Source: PALSA-1006 sp963733265
GTDB taxonomy: Bacteria; Pseudomonadota; Gammaproteobacteria; Burkholderiales; Gallionellaceae
NCBI GenBank assembly: GCA_963733265.1
Contig: CAVTCF010000004.1
Coordinates: 372,001 to 436,000 of the forward strand
DNA: 64,000 nt
Direction: 5' to 3'
In this document: positions 53,326 to 62,235 of the stretch, piece after piece
How positions within the stretch are numbered: position 1 is the stretch's first letter
How the letters are laid out: each line of letters begins with the position of its first letter
Program-made: the position numbers and the translations under genes
The notes under the pieces: generated by a model
The model's input: only the letters and a program-made list of their open reading frames with translations
What the model was told of the DNA's origin: nothing
The model's database searches: none

Positions 53326-53961
53326 TTATCGTTTCGTTTTCTGATGTAGTTGATCCAGTGAAATAGCCGCGCTTTGCGGCGTTTCCTTCAATGCAACATT
53401 CGCCATGAGGAGTTGATTTCCAAATTCTTGCAGCAGAGCTTGCCAGGGTTGCATCACCTCTTTCAATAGTTCATCTCGCTTGTTCGAGTAACGCAGCAGA
53501 AAGTCTTTGCGGCGTGGAAACCACGGGGACCATTGCCATGCGAGGAAGCTGTCGCTGTCTTTAAATCCGACTGCAGCCATGCGTGTTCGCAGCGATTCAA
53601 CGGCTGGCAATTTAATTTGTGCAGGCTCGGTAGTAGCGTTCCACATTAATCCGTAATAGATCCGGTAACTGTTTTCCATGAGCTGCTGTTCCATAAACGG
53701 CCTCAAGAATGAACGCTGTTGAGTGTGAGGCTCCAGATGAAGTCCGACAAGATTGCCTTCGCTATTTCGATCCTCTGTAAGTTCGGCACGCCACGGCAGT
53801 TCTTGCTGCGTGAGAAGTGCATTCAGGTGCTCATGTAGTGTGTTCCAAAAACGATTGTTATGTTGCAACCGTATGTTGTCCAAATGCTCTGCGGCAATCA
53901 GAGCAAGGGAAAGGTTTTCATCGCGTGAGAAAAATTCAAGTACTGTTTGTTCTTCGTTCAT
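53326..53961 (-). CDS. Conserved hypothetical protein
   Basis: A 211-residue cytoplasmic protein with no signal or membrane helix. Features include RFWNTLHEHLNALL, WRAELTEDRNSEGNLVGLHL and FLAWQWSPWFPRRKDFLLRYS with several Trp residues. The shape recalls PD-(D/E)XK-like unknown proteins but I cannot support a nuclease assignment. It lies 190 bases beyond the flagellin start region and is in the same orientation; it is transcribed before it, if together. Confidence 0.6.
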   Translation of the reverse strand: MNEEQTVLEFFSRDENLSLALIAAEHLDNIRLQHNNRFWNTLHEHLNALLTQQELPWRAELTEDRNSEGNLVGLHLEPHTQQRSFLRPFMEQQLMENSYRIYYGLMWNATTEPAQIKLPAVESLRTRMAAVGFKDSDSFLAWQWSPWFPRRKDFLLRYSNKRDELLKEVMQPWQALLQEFGNQLLMANVALKETPQSAAISLDQLHQKTKR

Positions 53962-54359
53962 TCTGGGTGGGGGATTGAAGTTGTGCCGCGTAGTTTACCA
54001 AGAAGATAGTGTCACGCGATATTGGCGCTAACTATACGATTTTATAGACCCTTCTTAAATTAAGGGTTTATGGAGCCAATATTAGTAAATGCTGTAACAC
54101 ATTGACCCATAGTCTTTTTAAGAGATGAAAAAAATAATGTTAGCGAAGTAGTGTTGACATTATTTTTTAACCTAGACATTATTCGTCCCGAGTCGTCAAT
54201 CTGGTCGATGTAGGATCGGAAAAATTAATAATAATTATTAAAAAATAAAAAAACGATTTCACCGTATATAAAAATCAAATCCGTTTCACCCGTAGTAATG
54301 CAATGCCGGCATCAATTTTGTCGGTAGTCTAAATTGTTTTGTTGGGGGAGCCACATACG
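53962..54359. other. AT-rich control region upstream of the ACIII operon
   Basis: Almost 400 bases without a gene between the unknown minus-strand gene and actA. A TTGACA at 54154-54159 has a CATTAT 17 bases on, a possible vegetative promoter. A Fur-box-like palindrome lies at 54226-54240. GGGGGAG at 54344-54350 is the actA ribosome-binding site. Confidence 0.5.
54226..54240. promoter_or_regulatory. Fur-box-like palindrome
   Basis: TAATAATAATTATTA matches the 7-1-7 Fur consensus TGATAATNATTATCA at 13 of 15 positions; the full palindrome extends to 17 bases (54225-54241). It sits about 120 bases before actA and downstream of the possible promoter at 54154. The surroundings are AT-rich, so chance must be considered. 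Confidence 0.4.
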
Positions 54360-54998
54360 ATGCACCGTTTCTTACAATTGTTTTTTTTGCTTGTCGGGCT
54401 ATTCGCCAATGTCGCTTGTCATGCTGCTGATGCGCGGCCATCTATTACCACTGAGGACGATTTGGGTCCGGTAATAGAGCAGCCTATCGAGTTCCCACAC
54501 AACCGTCATGCAGGTAACCGTGATCCGGCCGATGCGGCAGATCCGTCAGTTGCTGCAAAAGGCGGTATGGAGATCAACTGTATGTATTGCCATACCTATG
54601 CCCGGCGCAGCATGGTGTCGGGTATTCCGCCCCTGCGGAAATGTATCGGCTGCCATCAGAATCTTCCTTCTGTAAGAGATACCCCCCGTATTCAGAAGTT
54701 GTTTGAATACTGGGAAGCAAAGAAGCCTATCCCATGGAAAAAGGTGCATGACTTGCCGGATTTCGTGCGCTTCAATCACGAACGCCATATTCAACGTTTT
54801 GTCTTTGCACAGGGTAAACCGGTGCAAGAGGCTTGCGGCTATTGCCATGGAGACATCAAAACCATGACGGTCGCGCGTCGTCAAAAGCCGATCACGATGG
54901 GATGGTGCGTAAGTTGCCATGAAAAAGACCATGCGGTCGATGCGACAGGTACCAAGACGACACATGGCCCGAACGATTGCTGGCAGTGCCACAAATAA
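54360..54998 (+). CDS. actA: ACIII subunit ActA, pentaheme cytochrome c
   Basis: ATG 54360 is chosen over a TTG at 54339 because GGGGGAG lies ten bases upstream and a signal sequence follows at once. The protein has 212 residues. Five CxxCH motifs are present: CMYCH, CIGCH, CGYCH, CVSCH and CWQCH, as in the pentaheme ActA of known complexes. EFPHNRHAG and FNHERHI supply further His ligands. It passes electrons from the iron-sulfur domain to soluble or ActE cytochrome in the periplasm. First gene of the operon. Confidence 0.93.
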   Translation: MHRFLQLFFLLVGLFANVACHAADARPSITTEDDLGPVIEQPIEFPHNRHAGNRDPADAADPSVAAKGGMEINCMYCHTYARRSMVSGIPPLRKCIGCHQNLPSVRDTPRIQKLFEYWEAKKPIPWKKVHDLPDFVRFNHERHIQRFVFAQGKPVQEACGYCHGDIKTMTVARRQKPITMGWCVSCHEKDHAVDATGTKTTHGPNDCWQCHK

Positions 54999-55049
54999 TC
55001 GGCCCGTGAATATCGCGAGTTTACATATCAAGATTTCAAAGAGGGTTTA

Positions 55050-57263
55050 GTGATGATTGAAAACAGTTTTAATCGACGAGATTTTCTGAAGGTGTTGGGG
55101 TGGGGTGGTACAGCAGTCGCGTTGAGCGGTTGCGGTAACACTTCAATTCAGGATGGAGTTGAGACGGTTGTTTCCTACGTGGAGCCGCCTGAGTACGCGA
55201 TTCCAGGCATCTCCGTGTATTTTAATTCCACCTGCGCGCAGTGCGATGCGGGCTGCAATATTACGGGTCGCTTGCGTGAAGGACGTGTGCTGAAGTTGGA
55301 AGGGAATCCCAATTCCGTGATCAACCACGGCAAGTTGTGCGGCCTCGGGCAAGCCGGTGTGCAGGCGCATTACAATCCTGATCGCGTGCGCGAGCCTTTG
55401 CTGCGCAATGGCGACAAAGGTGAAGTTATCGCCTGGGACAAAGCATTGGGGCTGATTAATGAAAAGCTTTCCGGCGTGAAAGGCGATGAAATCGCCTTCC
55501 TGACCGGCGGACTAAGCGGCCATGTCAAAGTATTGCTGAATAATTATCTGGAAGCTTTGGGTTCGAAAAATCATTACGCTTACGAAGCTGTCTCGCCTTC
55601 GGTAGTTCGGGCCGCGAATAAAAAAGCATACGGCGTGGAAATGCCACGCTTGCGTTTGGATAAAGCCAAAGTGGTCGTTTCATTCGGGGCTGACTTTTTG
55701 GGCGCGTGGGTTTCACCGGTAAACTTCTCTCAGCAATACGCCAAATTCCGCAAGGCGGATGAGAATGGTCGTGGAGTTTTGGTGCAAATTGAGTCCAAAA
55801 TGACGCTGACGGGTGCCAATGCGGATCGCTGGATTGTGATACGTCCGGGCACAGAGGGGATTTTGGCGCTGGGAATTGTCAATGCGTTGGGGGCTTCCGG
55901 TGTGAGCTTGCCTGCTGATGTTGCAGCCGTAAGCAAGGCTTATAGTTCAGAACGTGTAAGCAAAGATACTGGCGTTCCGGCCGAGCAAATCGAAAAACTG
56001 GCGGCTCTGCTGAAAGAGCGTAGCCCGAGTCTGGTCATTACCGGCTCTGCTGCAGAAGGATATGCGCATGGTTCACAAAATGCCGCAGCCATTGCCTTGC
56101 TGAACCGCGTGTTGGGTAATATCGGCAAGACAATCGAGGCTCCTGCAAATGTGCCTTTCCCTCAGGTGGCGGTCACCACGGGGAATCGTTCCTCGGTGCA
56201 AGCCTTGAACGACAGCTTGGCAAACGGCAAAATTAAAGTGTTGTTCAGTTATGGCACAAATCCGGTATTTACTGCCCCGACTGCACTTAAGTTCAAAGAA
56301 AATTTGGGCAAGGTACCGTTCAAAATTGCGTTTGCACATTACCTCGACGAAACATCAAGAGAGGCAGACTTGGTTCTGCCACTGGACTCAGCCCTGGAAG
56401 ACTGGGGTACTTCGGTGCCGGAATATTTGGGCGAAGCATCGCAGTTGAGTATTCAGCAGCCCTTGATGGAGAAACTGCATCCGAATACCAAAGGCTTGGG
56501 CGATATTCTGTTGGCCTTGCTTAAGCAGCGTCGTGAAAAAGAATACAAAGATTACGAGGATTTTTATTCCTACTTGCGCAGTGCAGTAGTAAAGAATAAG
56601 TCTGCGCTTGGCGGTTCCGGAGAAGATGATGATACTTTCTGGACAAATACGCTGAGCAATGGGATCGTCCCGTTTTCCGCGTCGTCAAATAATCTGTCTG
56701 CCAAATCATCTGCTGCCGGTTTAGTTTTGCCGCCTCCTGCAGATGAAAACAGCGGATACCCGTTGCATCTGATTCCGTCAGTCACGGCAAGTCTGCGTGA
56801 CGGCCGTCACGCCAATCAACCCTGGTTGCAGGAATCGCCGGATCCGCTGACAACAATCGTGTGGGATTCCTGGGTTGAGTTGCATCCCAAAACGGCAGCC
56901 AAACTGGGAATCGTCGAGGGGGATATCGTCGAAGTAACTTCGCGCAGCGGATCAGTCAAAGCTCAAGCATATCTTTTCCCGGGCATACATCCGGATGCGG
57001 TTTCCATCCCATTGGGCAATGGGCATGTTGCTTTGGGTCGCTGGGCTAAAGATGTTGGTGTGAATGCGTTTGGCATTCTGGACCAAGTCGTCGACAAAGA
57101 AACCGGCGAGTTGGCACTCAACGAAACGCGCGTAAAGATCAGCAAGACTGGCAAACGCGTGTTTATAGTAAAAGATGAGGGCGCAGTCGGGGGAAGCCAG
57201 GCAGGTGTAAAGATCGCCGTGCGCGTTTCGACTGATGATGTTGAACTTTCGGGGGAGGTTTAA
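55050..57263 (+). CDS. actB1: ACIII subunit ActB1, molybdopterin-oxidoreductase-like part
   Basis: A 737-residue protein with a Tat motif NRRDFLKVLGWGG and a lipobox-like LSGC (Cys28). A Cys motif C62-x2-C65-x3-C69-x27-C97 (CAQCDAGC, KLCGLGQAG) lies where Mo-enzymes bind [4Fe-4S]. The rest follows the molybdopterin fold up to a C-terminal barrel (WVELHPKTAAKLGIVEGDIVEV). In studied ACIII this domain has no molybdenum. In Rhodothermus and Flavobacterium ActB is one fused chain; here the ferredoxin part is a separate gene. Confidence 0.92.
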   Translation: MMIENSFNRRDFLKVLGWGGTAVALSGCGNTSIQDGVETVVSYVEPPEYAIPGISVYFNSTCAQCDAGCNITGRLREGRVLKLEGNPNSVINHGKLCGLGQAGVQAHYNPDRVREPLLRNGDKGEVIAWDKALGLINEKLSGVKGDEIAFLTGGLSGHVKVLLNNYLEALGSKNHYAYEAVSPSVVRAANKKAYGVEMPRLRLDKAKVVVSFGADFLGAWVSPVNFSQQYAKFRKADENGRGVLVQIESKMTLTGANADRWIVIRPGTEGILALGIVNALGASGVSLPADVAAVSKAYSSERVSKDTGVPAEQIEKLAALLKERSPSLVITGSAAEGYAHGSQNAAAIALLNRVLGNIGKTIEAPANVPFPQVAVTTGNRSSVQALNDSLANGKIKVLFSYGTNPVFTAPTALKFKENLGKVPFKIAFAHYLDETSREADLVLPLDSALEDWGTSVPEYLGEASQLSIQQPLMEKLHPNTKGLGDILLALLKQRREKEYKDYEDFYSYLRSAVVKNKSALGGSGEDDDTFWTNTLSNGIVPFSASSNNLSAKSSAAGLVLPPPADENSGYPLHLIPSVTASLRDGRHANQPWLQESPDPLTTIVWDSWVELHPKTAAKLGIVEGDIVEVTSRSGSVKAQAYLFPGIHPDAVSIPLGNGHVALGRWAKDVGVNAFGILDQVVDKETGELALNETRVKISKTGKRVFIVKDEGAVGGSQAGVKIAVRVSTDDVELSGEV

Positions 57264-57266
57264 AAA

Positions 57267-58124
57267 GTGTCCGTTTCCAATATGTTAGAAAATTGGTCGA
57301 AATTCCGCCATATGCATCCGGTGGATGACAAGCCGCATGAGGAATACAAGTGGGCCATGGCCATCGATTTGGACGCCTGCAGTGGTTGCAATGCCTGCAG
57401 CGTGGCGTGTTATGCCGAAAACAATTTACCGGTCGTGGGTAAGCAAAAATTCGATGCGGGACAGCAAATGCATTGGATGCGCATCGAGCGTTACTGGGAT
57501 GACGATGGCCGCGAATTTCCCGATCAGGGTGCGCAGTTTATGCCCATGCTATGCCAGCAATGCGAAGCGGCACCCTGCGAGACGGTTTGCCCGGTTGGTG
57601 CGACCAACCACACCGCGGATGGATTGAACTCGCAGGTGTACAACCGCTGTATCGGTTCGCGTTATTGCTCGGCAAACTGCCCGTTCAAAGTGCGTTATTT
57701 CAACTGGTACGACTATCCGACTACAGACAATGTATGGCCGGCAGAGATGACCCAGCAACTTAATCCGGATGTAACAGTTCGCGGCAAAGGTGTGATGGAA
57801 AAATGCACTTTCTGCGTTCAACGTTTGGAAAGAGCGAAAAACAATGCGCGTACCGAAGGCCGTCTGGTGCATGACGGCGAGGTGCAAACCGCCTGTCAAC
57901 AAGCATGCCCGACCAGTGCGATCACCTTTGGGAATTTGGTTGAGCCAGAGTCAAAAGTGGCCAAGAAGTGGGCGCATCAGCAGGTTGAGTTGGCGGCGAA
58001 AGATGTGCAGGCGAAGGATGAGCAGGAAGGCGGTTCGGATTTGCGCGGGTATCGCATTTTTGAAGAACTGCGTGCGTATCCGTCAGTCATGTATCTCGAG
58101 CGTGTTCGTGAAAGCGCCATCTAA
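57267..58124 (+). CDS. actB2: ACIII subunit ActB2, iron-sulfur ferredoxin-like part
   Basis: A 285-residue protein starting at GTG 57267, three bases after actB1. Four cluster motifs of the PsrB/NrfC kind are visible: CSGCNACSVAC, CQQCEAAPCETVC, CIGSRYCSANC and CTFC...CQQAC. The third has only three of the four usual cysteines (a Ser at one position), compatible with a [3Fe-4S] cluster as in other ACIII. It has no signal peptide of its own, so it should travel with ActB1 through Tat. Confidence 0.93.
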   Translation: MSVSNMLENWSKFRHMHPVDDKPHEEYKWAMAIDLDACSGCNACSVACYAENNLPVVGKQKFDAGQQMHWMRIERYWDDDGREFPDQGAQFMPMLCQQCEAAPCETVCPVGATNHTADGLNSQVYNRCIGSRYCSANCPFKVRYFNWYDYPTTDNVWPAEMTQQLNPDVTVRGKGVMEKCTFCVQRLERAKNNARTEGRLVHDGEVQTACQQACPTSAITFGNLVEPESKVAKKWAHQQVELAAKDVQAKDEQEGGSDLRGYRIFEELRAYPSVMYLERVRESAI

Positions 58125-58149
58125 GGCACAAGTAAAAGGATAAGTGAAA

Positions 58150-59544
58150 ATGGAAAAAGACATCCGCGAGAGCATAGAATGGGCAAAGATCAACGGTGAC
58201 GTGCTCAAAAGTTTGGAATCACCAAGACCGCTGTTTTGGGTGATTCTGGTTATTGCGCTATCGATGTTTGGTGTTGGTTTGGGCTGTGAAATTTACCAAT
58301 ATCAGATAGGGATGGGCGTAGCCAATTTGAACAACCCGCAAGTTTGGGGTTTGTATATTGCCACCTTCATCTTCTGGATCGGTATGAGCCACTCCGGCAC
58401 GCTGTTGTCGGCGATTTTGCACCTGATGCATGCTGACTGGCGTAAGCCGATTTATCGCTTTGCCGAAGCGATGACGACATTCTCGTTGATGACTGCGGGC
58501 TTGTTCGTGATGGTTCACTTGGGGCGTTTGTGGCAGTTCTACTACGCAATACCTTACCCGAGCGAACGTTGGGTATGGCCTAACTTCCAGTCACCACTAT
58601 TGTGGGACGCGATGGCGATCTTTACCTATCTCAGTTCCTCGGTGATCTTCTTGTTCATCGGTATGATTCCCGACTTGGCGATTTGCCGCGATCACCTGCA
58701 TCCTGGCTGGCGCAAGAGTTTGTATACCGTCCTGTCTTTGGGGTGGGAAGGTACGGATCGCCAATGGCGAAATTTCCGTATGACTTATCTAACGGTGGCG
58801 TGTTTTCTGATTCCTCTGGCTGTCTCGGTTCACTCTATTGTGGCATCAGACTTCGCGATGTCGCAACAGCCAGGCTGGCATGTAACCTCATTCCCGCCGT
58901 ATTTCGTGGCCGGAGCTTTGTATTCCGGCTGTGCCGCGATTATTACGCTGTTCGTAATTTTGCGTTACGTGTTCAAATTTGAAGAATACATGACGCTGCC
59001 GATCCTGAAAAAAATCGTGCGTTTGACCTTCGCGATCGCGATGGTCTGGACTTATCTGAATGCAGTTGAGTTCGCATCGGTTTGGTACAGCCATGATGAA
59101 GCATCCAAAGCTGTGCTGATCCAAAAGGCGACTGGAATTTATGCGCCGTTTTGGTGGATGATGAATTTCTGCGGATCCGTCGTGCCGTTTGTGATGATGA
59201 TCAAACGTTTGCAGACTAATATTCCTGTCATGTTTGCCGTCTCACTGCTGTTAAATCTTGGTATGTGGCTGGAACGCTGGATGATCGTTTCACCGACCTT
59301 CTCACATGGCTACTACCCATACCTTTGGGATAATAACCAGTGGCCCACCTTGGTTCAGTGGGGCATTGTGTTCGGCAGCTTTGGCTGGTTCACCTTACTG
59401 TTTATGGGTTTTTGCAAGCTGTTCCCGTCGGTTTCCATGTACGAAGTGAAGGAAATGGTGTACCACCGCAGCTTGGCGTTGAAACACACTGAGCGCAACT
59501 TGGCGGTAAACGCTACTGAGCTTGCAGAGAAGGGAGCACACTAA
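58150..59544 (+). CDS. actC: ACIII subunit ActC, NrfD-like quinol-binding membrane protein
   Basis: A 464-residue polytopic protein with about ten helices. ATG 58150 has AAAGGA at a nine-base distance, while GTG 58144 is too near that site. ESPRPLFWVILVIALSMFGVGLG begins the first helix, and GMSHSGTLLSAILHL, FAEAMTTFSLM and LGRLWQFYYAIPYP are the NrfD/PsrC core. It oxidises quinol on the membrane side. The stop overlaps the actD start (TAATG). Confidence 0.93.
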   Translation: MEKDIRESIEWAKINGDVLKSLESPRPLFWVILVIALSMFGVGLGCEIYQYQIGMGVANLNNPQVWGLYIATFIFWIGMSHSGTLLSAILHLMHADWRKPIYRFAEAMTTFSLMTAGLFVMVHLGRLWQFYYAIPYPSERWVWPNFQSPLLWDAMAIFTYLSSSVIFLFIGMIPDLAICRDHLHPGWRKSLYTVLSLGWEGTDRQWRNFRMTYLTVACFLIPLAVSVHSIVASDFAMSQQPGWHVTSFPPYFVAGALYSGCAAIITLFVILRYVFKFEEYMTLPILKKIVRLTFAIAMVWTYLNAVEFASVWYSHDEASKAVLIQKATGIYAPFWWMMNFCGSVVPFVMMIKRLQTNIPVMFAVSLLLNLGMWLERWMIVSPTFSHGYYPYLWDNNQWPTLVQWGIVFGSFGWFTLLFMGFCKLFPSVSMYEVKEMVYHRSLALKHTERNLAVNATELAEKGAH

Positions 59545-60071
59545 TGAGCCAACATCATATTCTTGCGTTGTTCAATAATTTCAATGAGGCCGAAGCCGCC
59601 GTTTCAGAGTTACGCTCGTCAACGATCAAGGGCTTCAATTTTGACGACTTGACCATGAAATCTCCCATTGAGCATCCCGAGGTGGAAAGTGTGCTGGGTG
59701 AACGCTCTGCCAACGTGCAGTGGTTTACTTTGTTCGGGGCACTTTTTGGCGGTATCACGGCGTTTGCCTTGATTGCCGGTTCGCAGGGAAATTTCTTTTC
59801 ACAGCTAAAAGGCGGCAAGCCGATTATACCCATTCCGCCGGATCTGGTTTTGACCTATGAAATGTTCATTTTGGGCGGCGTATATATTACGGTTTTAGGT
59901 TTTTTAGTCTGCGCAGGTTTGCCCGCCAGACGGTCGAAGCTTTACAGCGCAAAAGTTTCGGAAGATCAGATTGGCTTGTTGGTTAAAGTCGATCAGGCAG
60001 CAGTTGTAACGATCAAATCAATTTTTACCAAGCATCAAGCGTTAGAGATTCAGGAAGAGGCGGGGAAATGA
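59544..60071 (+). CDS. actD: ACIII subunit ActD (DUF3341)
   Basis: A 175-residue protein with an N-terminal cytoplasmic domain (ILALFNNFNEAEAAVSELR) and two membrane helices (FGALFGGITAFALIAGS and LTYEMFILGGVYITVLGFLVCAG) typical of DUF3341. It anchors the complex and is otherwise without known cofactor. The actE start overlaps its stop by four bases. Confidence 0.92.
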   Translation: MSQHHILALFNNFNEAEAAVSELRSSTIKGFNFDDLTMKSPIEHPEVESVLGERSANVQWFTLFGALFGGITAFALIAGSQGNFFSQLKGGKPIIPIPPDLVLTYEMFILGGVYITVLGFLVCAGLPARRSKLYSAKVSEDQIGLLVKVDQAAVVTIKSIFTKHQALEIQEEAGK

Positions 60072-60598
60072 AAAAACTATCCTTAGCAGTTTTATTGTTG
60101 GCGCCAGCCTTGGCTCAAGCATGGCCATGGTCGCAAGATATGGCAAATCAGGTCAGCACCAAGCCGCAAGAAAGTCCCAATTCAGCCAATCCGGGCATGA
60201 CACTATTTCCGTCGCGTTCTGTGCCGGTTCCAGGAACAATGGTCAACGTCAAGGATGCTGATGCGGCTGAAAAGTTGAAAAACCCAATCGCTGCGGATGA
60301 GAAATCAATTGCCAAGGGCGGGCAACTGTTTGCTATTTATTGCGTCCCCTGTCACGGCAAGCTGGGTAAGGGTGATGGTTACGTTGGGCAGAAATTTATA
60401 TTACAACCCAACGATTTAACCGCGGAGCAAACCAGAAACCGTACGGATGGTTTTATTTGGGGGCATATAACCTTTGGTGGGCCGATCATGCCGATTTACG
60501 GTAACGATTTAAACCCTACCGAGCGTTGGCACGTGGTCAACTACGTGCGCAATGTGGTGCAAAAAGCACAACCTGCTGTAACTGAAGCCAAGAAATAA
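60068..60598 (+). CDS. actE: ACIII subunit ActE, monoheme cytochrome c
   Basis: A 176-residue cytochrome with signal peptide to about residue 18 (LAQA/WPWS). One CVPCH heme site at about 92 and a distal Met in GPIMPIYGND are seen. It follows a GGQLFAIYC consensus of class I cytochromes c and KLGKGDGYVG. It passes electrons out of the complex to an oxidase or soluble cytochrome. No oxidase genes are found nearby. Confidence 0.92.
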   Translation: MKKLSLAVLLLAPALAQAWPWSQDMANQVSTKPQESPNSANPGMTLFPSRSVPVPGTMVNVKDADAAEKLKNPIAADEKSIAKGGQLFAIYCVPCHGKLGKGDGYVGQKFILQPNDLTAEQTRNRTDGFIWGHITFGGPIMPIYGNDLNPTERWHVVNYVRNVVQKAQPAVTEAKK

Positions 60599-60610
60599 GG
60601 GAGTGAATGA

Positions 60611-61627
60611 ATGATTTCTTATAGCAACTGGGCGGTAATATCCGTTAATTTTTTGGTGGTGCTGTCCCTGTCTTTTGCCGGGGTCGCGCTGTGTTCCGTG
60701 TTATATCTTGTCGGGGCAAAATGGCGGTTTGAAGTTCGTCACATAGCGACTTCACTGGCCGCCTTGTTCCCGCTGGCTTTTGTGCTGCTGATTGTTTTGC
60801 TGCTCGGCGCTGAACATACTTTCCCCTGGATAGGACATATAACGCACGGGGAAGACGTACACATGCCGGGGTGGTATACTGTGCCATTGTTGGCAACGCG
60901 TGAAATTGTTGGGATGTTGGTTGTGATGTATCTGTCATGGCTTTTCATCAAACGTCAGGCTGTAAGCGAGCGCAGCGAGGAAGACGCGGCACGTTTTCAC
61001 CGCATCGCGTGCTGGATTCCATTCTTCTATGTACTTTACGGTACAATGGTAGCTTGGGATTTTGAGATGACTTTGAAGCCATCCTGGCATAGTGCTATTT
61101 ATGGTATGCAGAACATTGTCAGTAATTTCAATATGTTCTTGTCGTTTTTGGTGATCTGGATCTATGTGTTGAACACACGTGATAAACTGGTAAACCAGGT
61201 AAAGGAATACATATACAACTATTTGGCGCAAATGATGTTGGCGTTCACGCTTCTGTGGATGTACACGTTCTTTGCTCAATATCTCGTTATATGGTACGGT
61301 AATATTGGCGATGAAGTGGATCGCGTGATGGGTATGCAAAATGGAGATTACAGCGTGCTGTGGTGGTCTATGATCTTCCTAAAGTTTGTTATACCGTTTT
61401 GCACATTGGCTTTGAGCAAGTCCCGGCATACGCCAAGTGTGATTTTGGCTGTTGCAGGATGCATCATCACCGGTACGATTTTTGAAAGATTCAATTGGGT
61501 TGCTGGTATCAATGGCACAGGTACTTACCCGATTGTATGGGGAATAGGAGTTTCAGCTGTGGTTGCATTCATTGGATTTAAATTGGTCGGCGGAGCGATG
61601 CATCGCAACCACCTGATAAAAGGTTGA
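60611..61627 (+). CDS. actF: ACIII subunit ActF, NrfD-like membrane protein
   Basis: A 338-residue protein with about ten membrane helices, second NrfD-like subunit of the complex. HTFPWIGHITHGEDVHMPGWYT and SDFEMTLKP-like WDFEMTLKPSWHSAIYGM are conserved. It is thought to support proton movement or quinone binding with ActC. It is somewhat shorter than the roughly 400-residue ActF of Bacteroidetes-type complexes. Its stop lies eight bases before the sspA start, so sspA probably belongs to the same transcript. Confidence 0.88.
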   Translation: MISYSNWAVISVNFLVVLSLSFAGVALCSVLYLVGAKWRFEVRHIATSLAALFPLAFVLLIVLLLGAEHTFPWIGHITHGEDVHMPGWYTVPLLATREIVGMLVVMYLSWLFIKRQAVSERSEEDAARFHRIACWIPFFYVLYGTMVAWDFEMTLKPSWHSAIYGMQNIVSNFNMFLSFLVIWIYVLNTRDKLVNQVKEYIYNYLAQMMLAFTLLWMYTFFAQYLVIWYGNIGDEVDRVMGMQNGDYSVLWWSMIFLKFVIPFCTLALSKSRHTPSVILAVAGCIITGTIFERFNWVAGINGTGTYPIVWGIGVSAVVAFIGFKLVGGAMHRNHLIKG

Positions 61628-61635
61628 GCCGCGCT

Positions 61636-62235
61636 ATGATGACACTTTATTCGGGGACGACTGATCCTTATAGTCACCGTTGCCGTTTTGTTTTGTTTGA
61701 GAAGGGCATGGATTTTCAGGTTATTGATGTAGATGTTTACAACAAGCCGGAAGATCTGGCCGTAATGAACCCCTATAACAGAGTTCCCGTTCTGGTTGAA
61801 CGGGATTTGATATTGTACGAAGCGAATATTATCAATGAATATATTGATGAGCGCTTTCCTCATCCGCAATTAATGCCGGCTGACCCGGTGATGCGAGCAC
61901 GGGCACGCCTGTTTTTGCATCGCTTTGAGCAGGAATTATTCTGCCATATCGAGGGATTGGAAAGCGGTGTGGCCAAGAATGTGGAAAAAGCCAGAGTGGC
62001 AGTGCGTGAAAATTTGACACAGATTTCGCCTGTGTTCACCAAGCAAAAATATATGCTGGGGGATGAATTTTCCATGCTTGATGTGGCTATCGCTCCCTTG
62101 CTTTGGCGTTTGGACCATTACGGAATTCAGCTCGATAAAGAAGCTGCACCATTAATGAAATATGCCGAACGATTGTTTTCCCGCCCGGCCTACAGCGAGG
62201 CGATGACTCCGTCTGAAAAAGCGATGCGTAAGTGA
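61636..62235 (+). CDS. sspA: Stringent starvation protein A (glutathione S-transferase-like)
   Basis: About 199 residues from ATG 61636 (second ATG at 61639). MTLYSGTTDPYSHRCRFVLFEKGMDF and NPYNRVPVLVERDLILYEANIINEYIDERFPHP are clear SspA features. It binds RNA polymerase during stationary phase. In betaproteobacteria sspA-sspB normally follow petABC; here they follow actF with the same close spacing. Confidence 0.94.
   Translation: MMTLYSGTTDPYSHRCRFVLFEKGMDFQVIDVDVYNKPEDLAVMNPYNRVPVLVERDLILYEANIINEYIDERFPHPQLMPADPVMRARARLFLHRFEQELFCHIEGLESGVAKNVEKARVAVRENLTQISPVFTKQKYMLGDEFSMLDVAIAPLLWRLDHYGIQLDKEAAPLMKYAERLFSRPAYSEAMTPSEKAMRK

Noticed and set aside
54360..61627. Operon read as a polysulfide or tetrathionate reductase
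   Set aside because: The presence of a pentaheme ActA, DUF3341 ActD, monoheme ActE and a second NrfD-like subunit is specific for alternative complex III.
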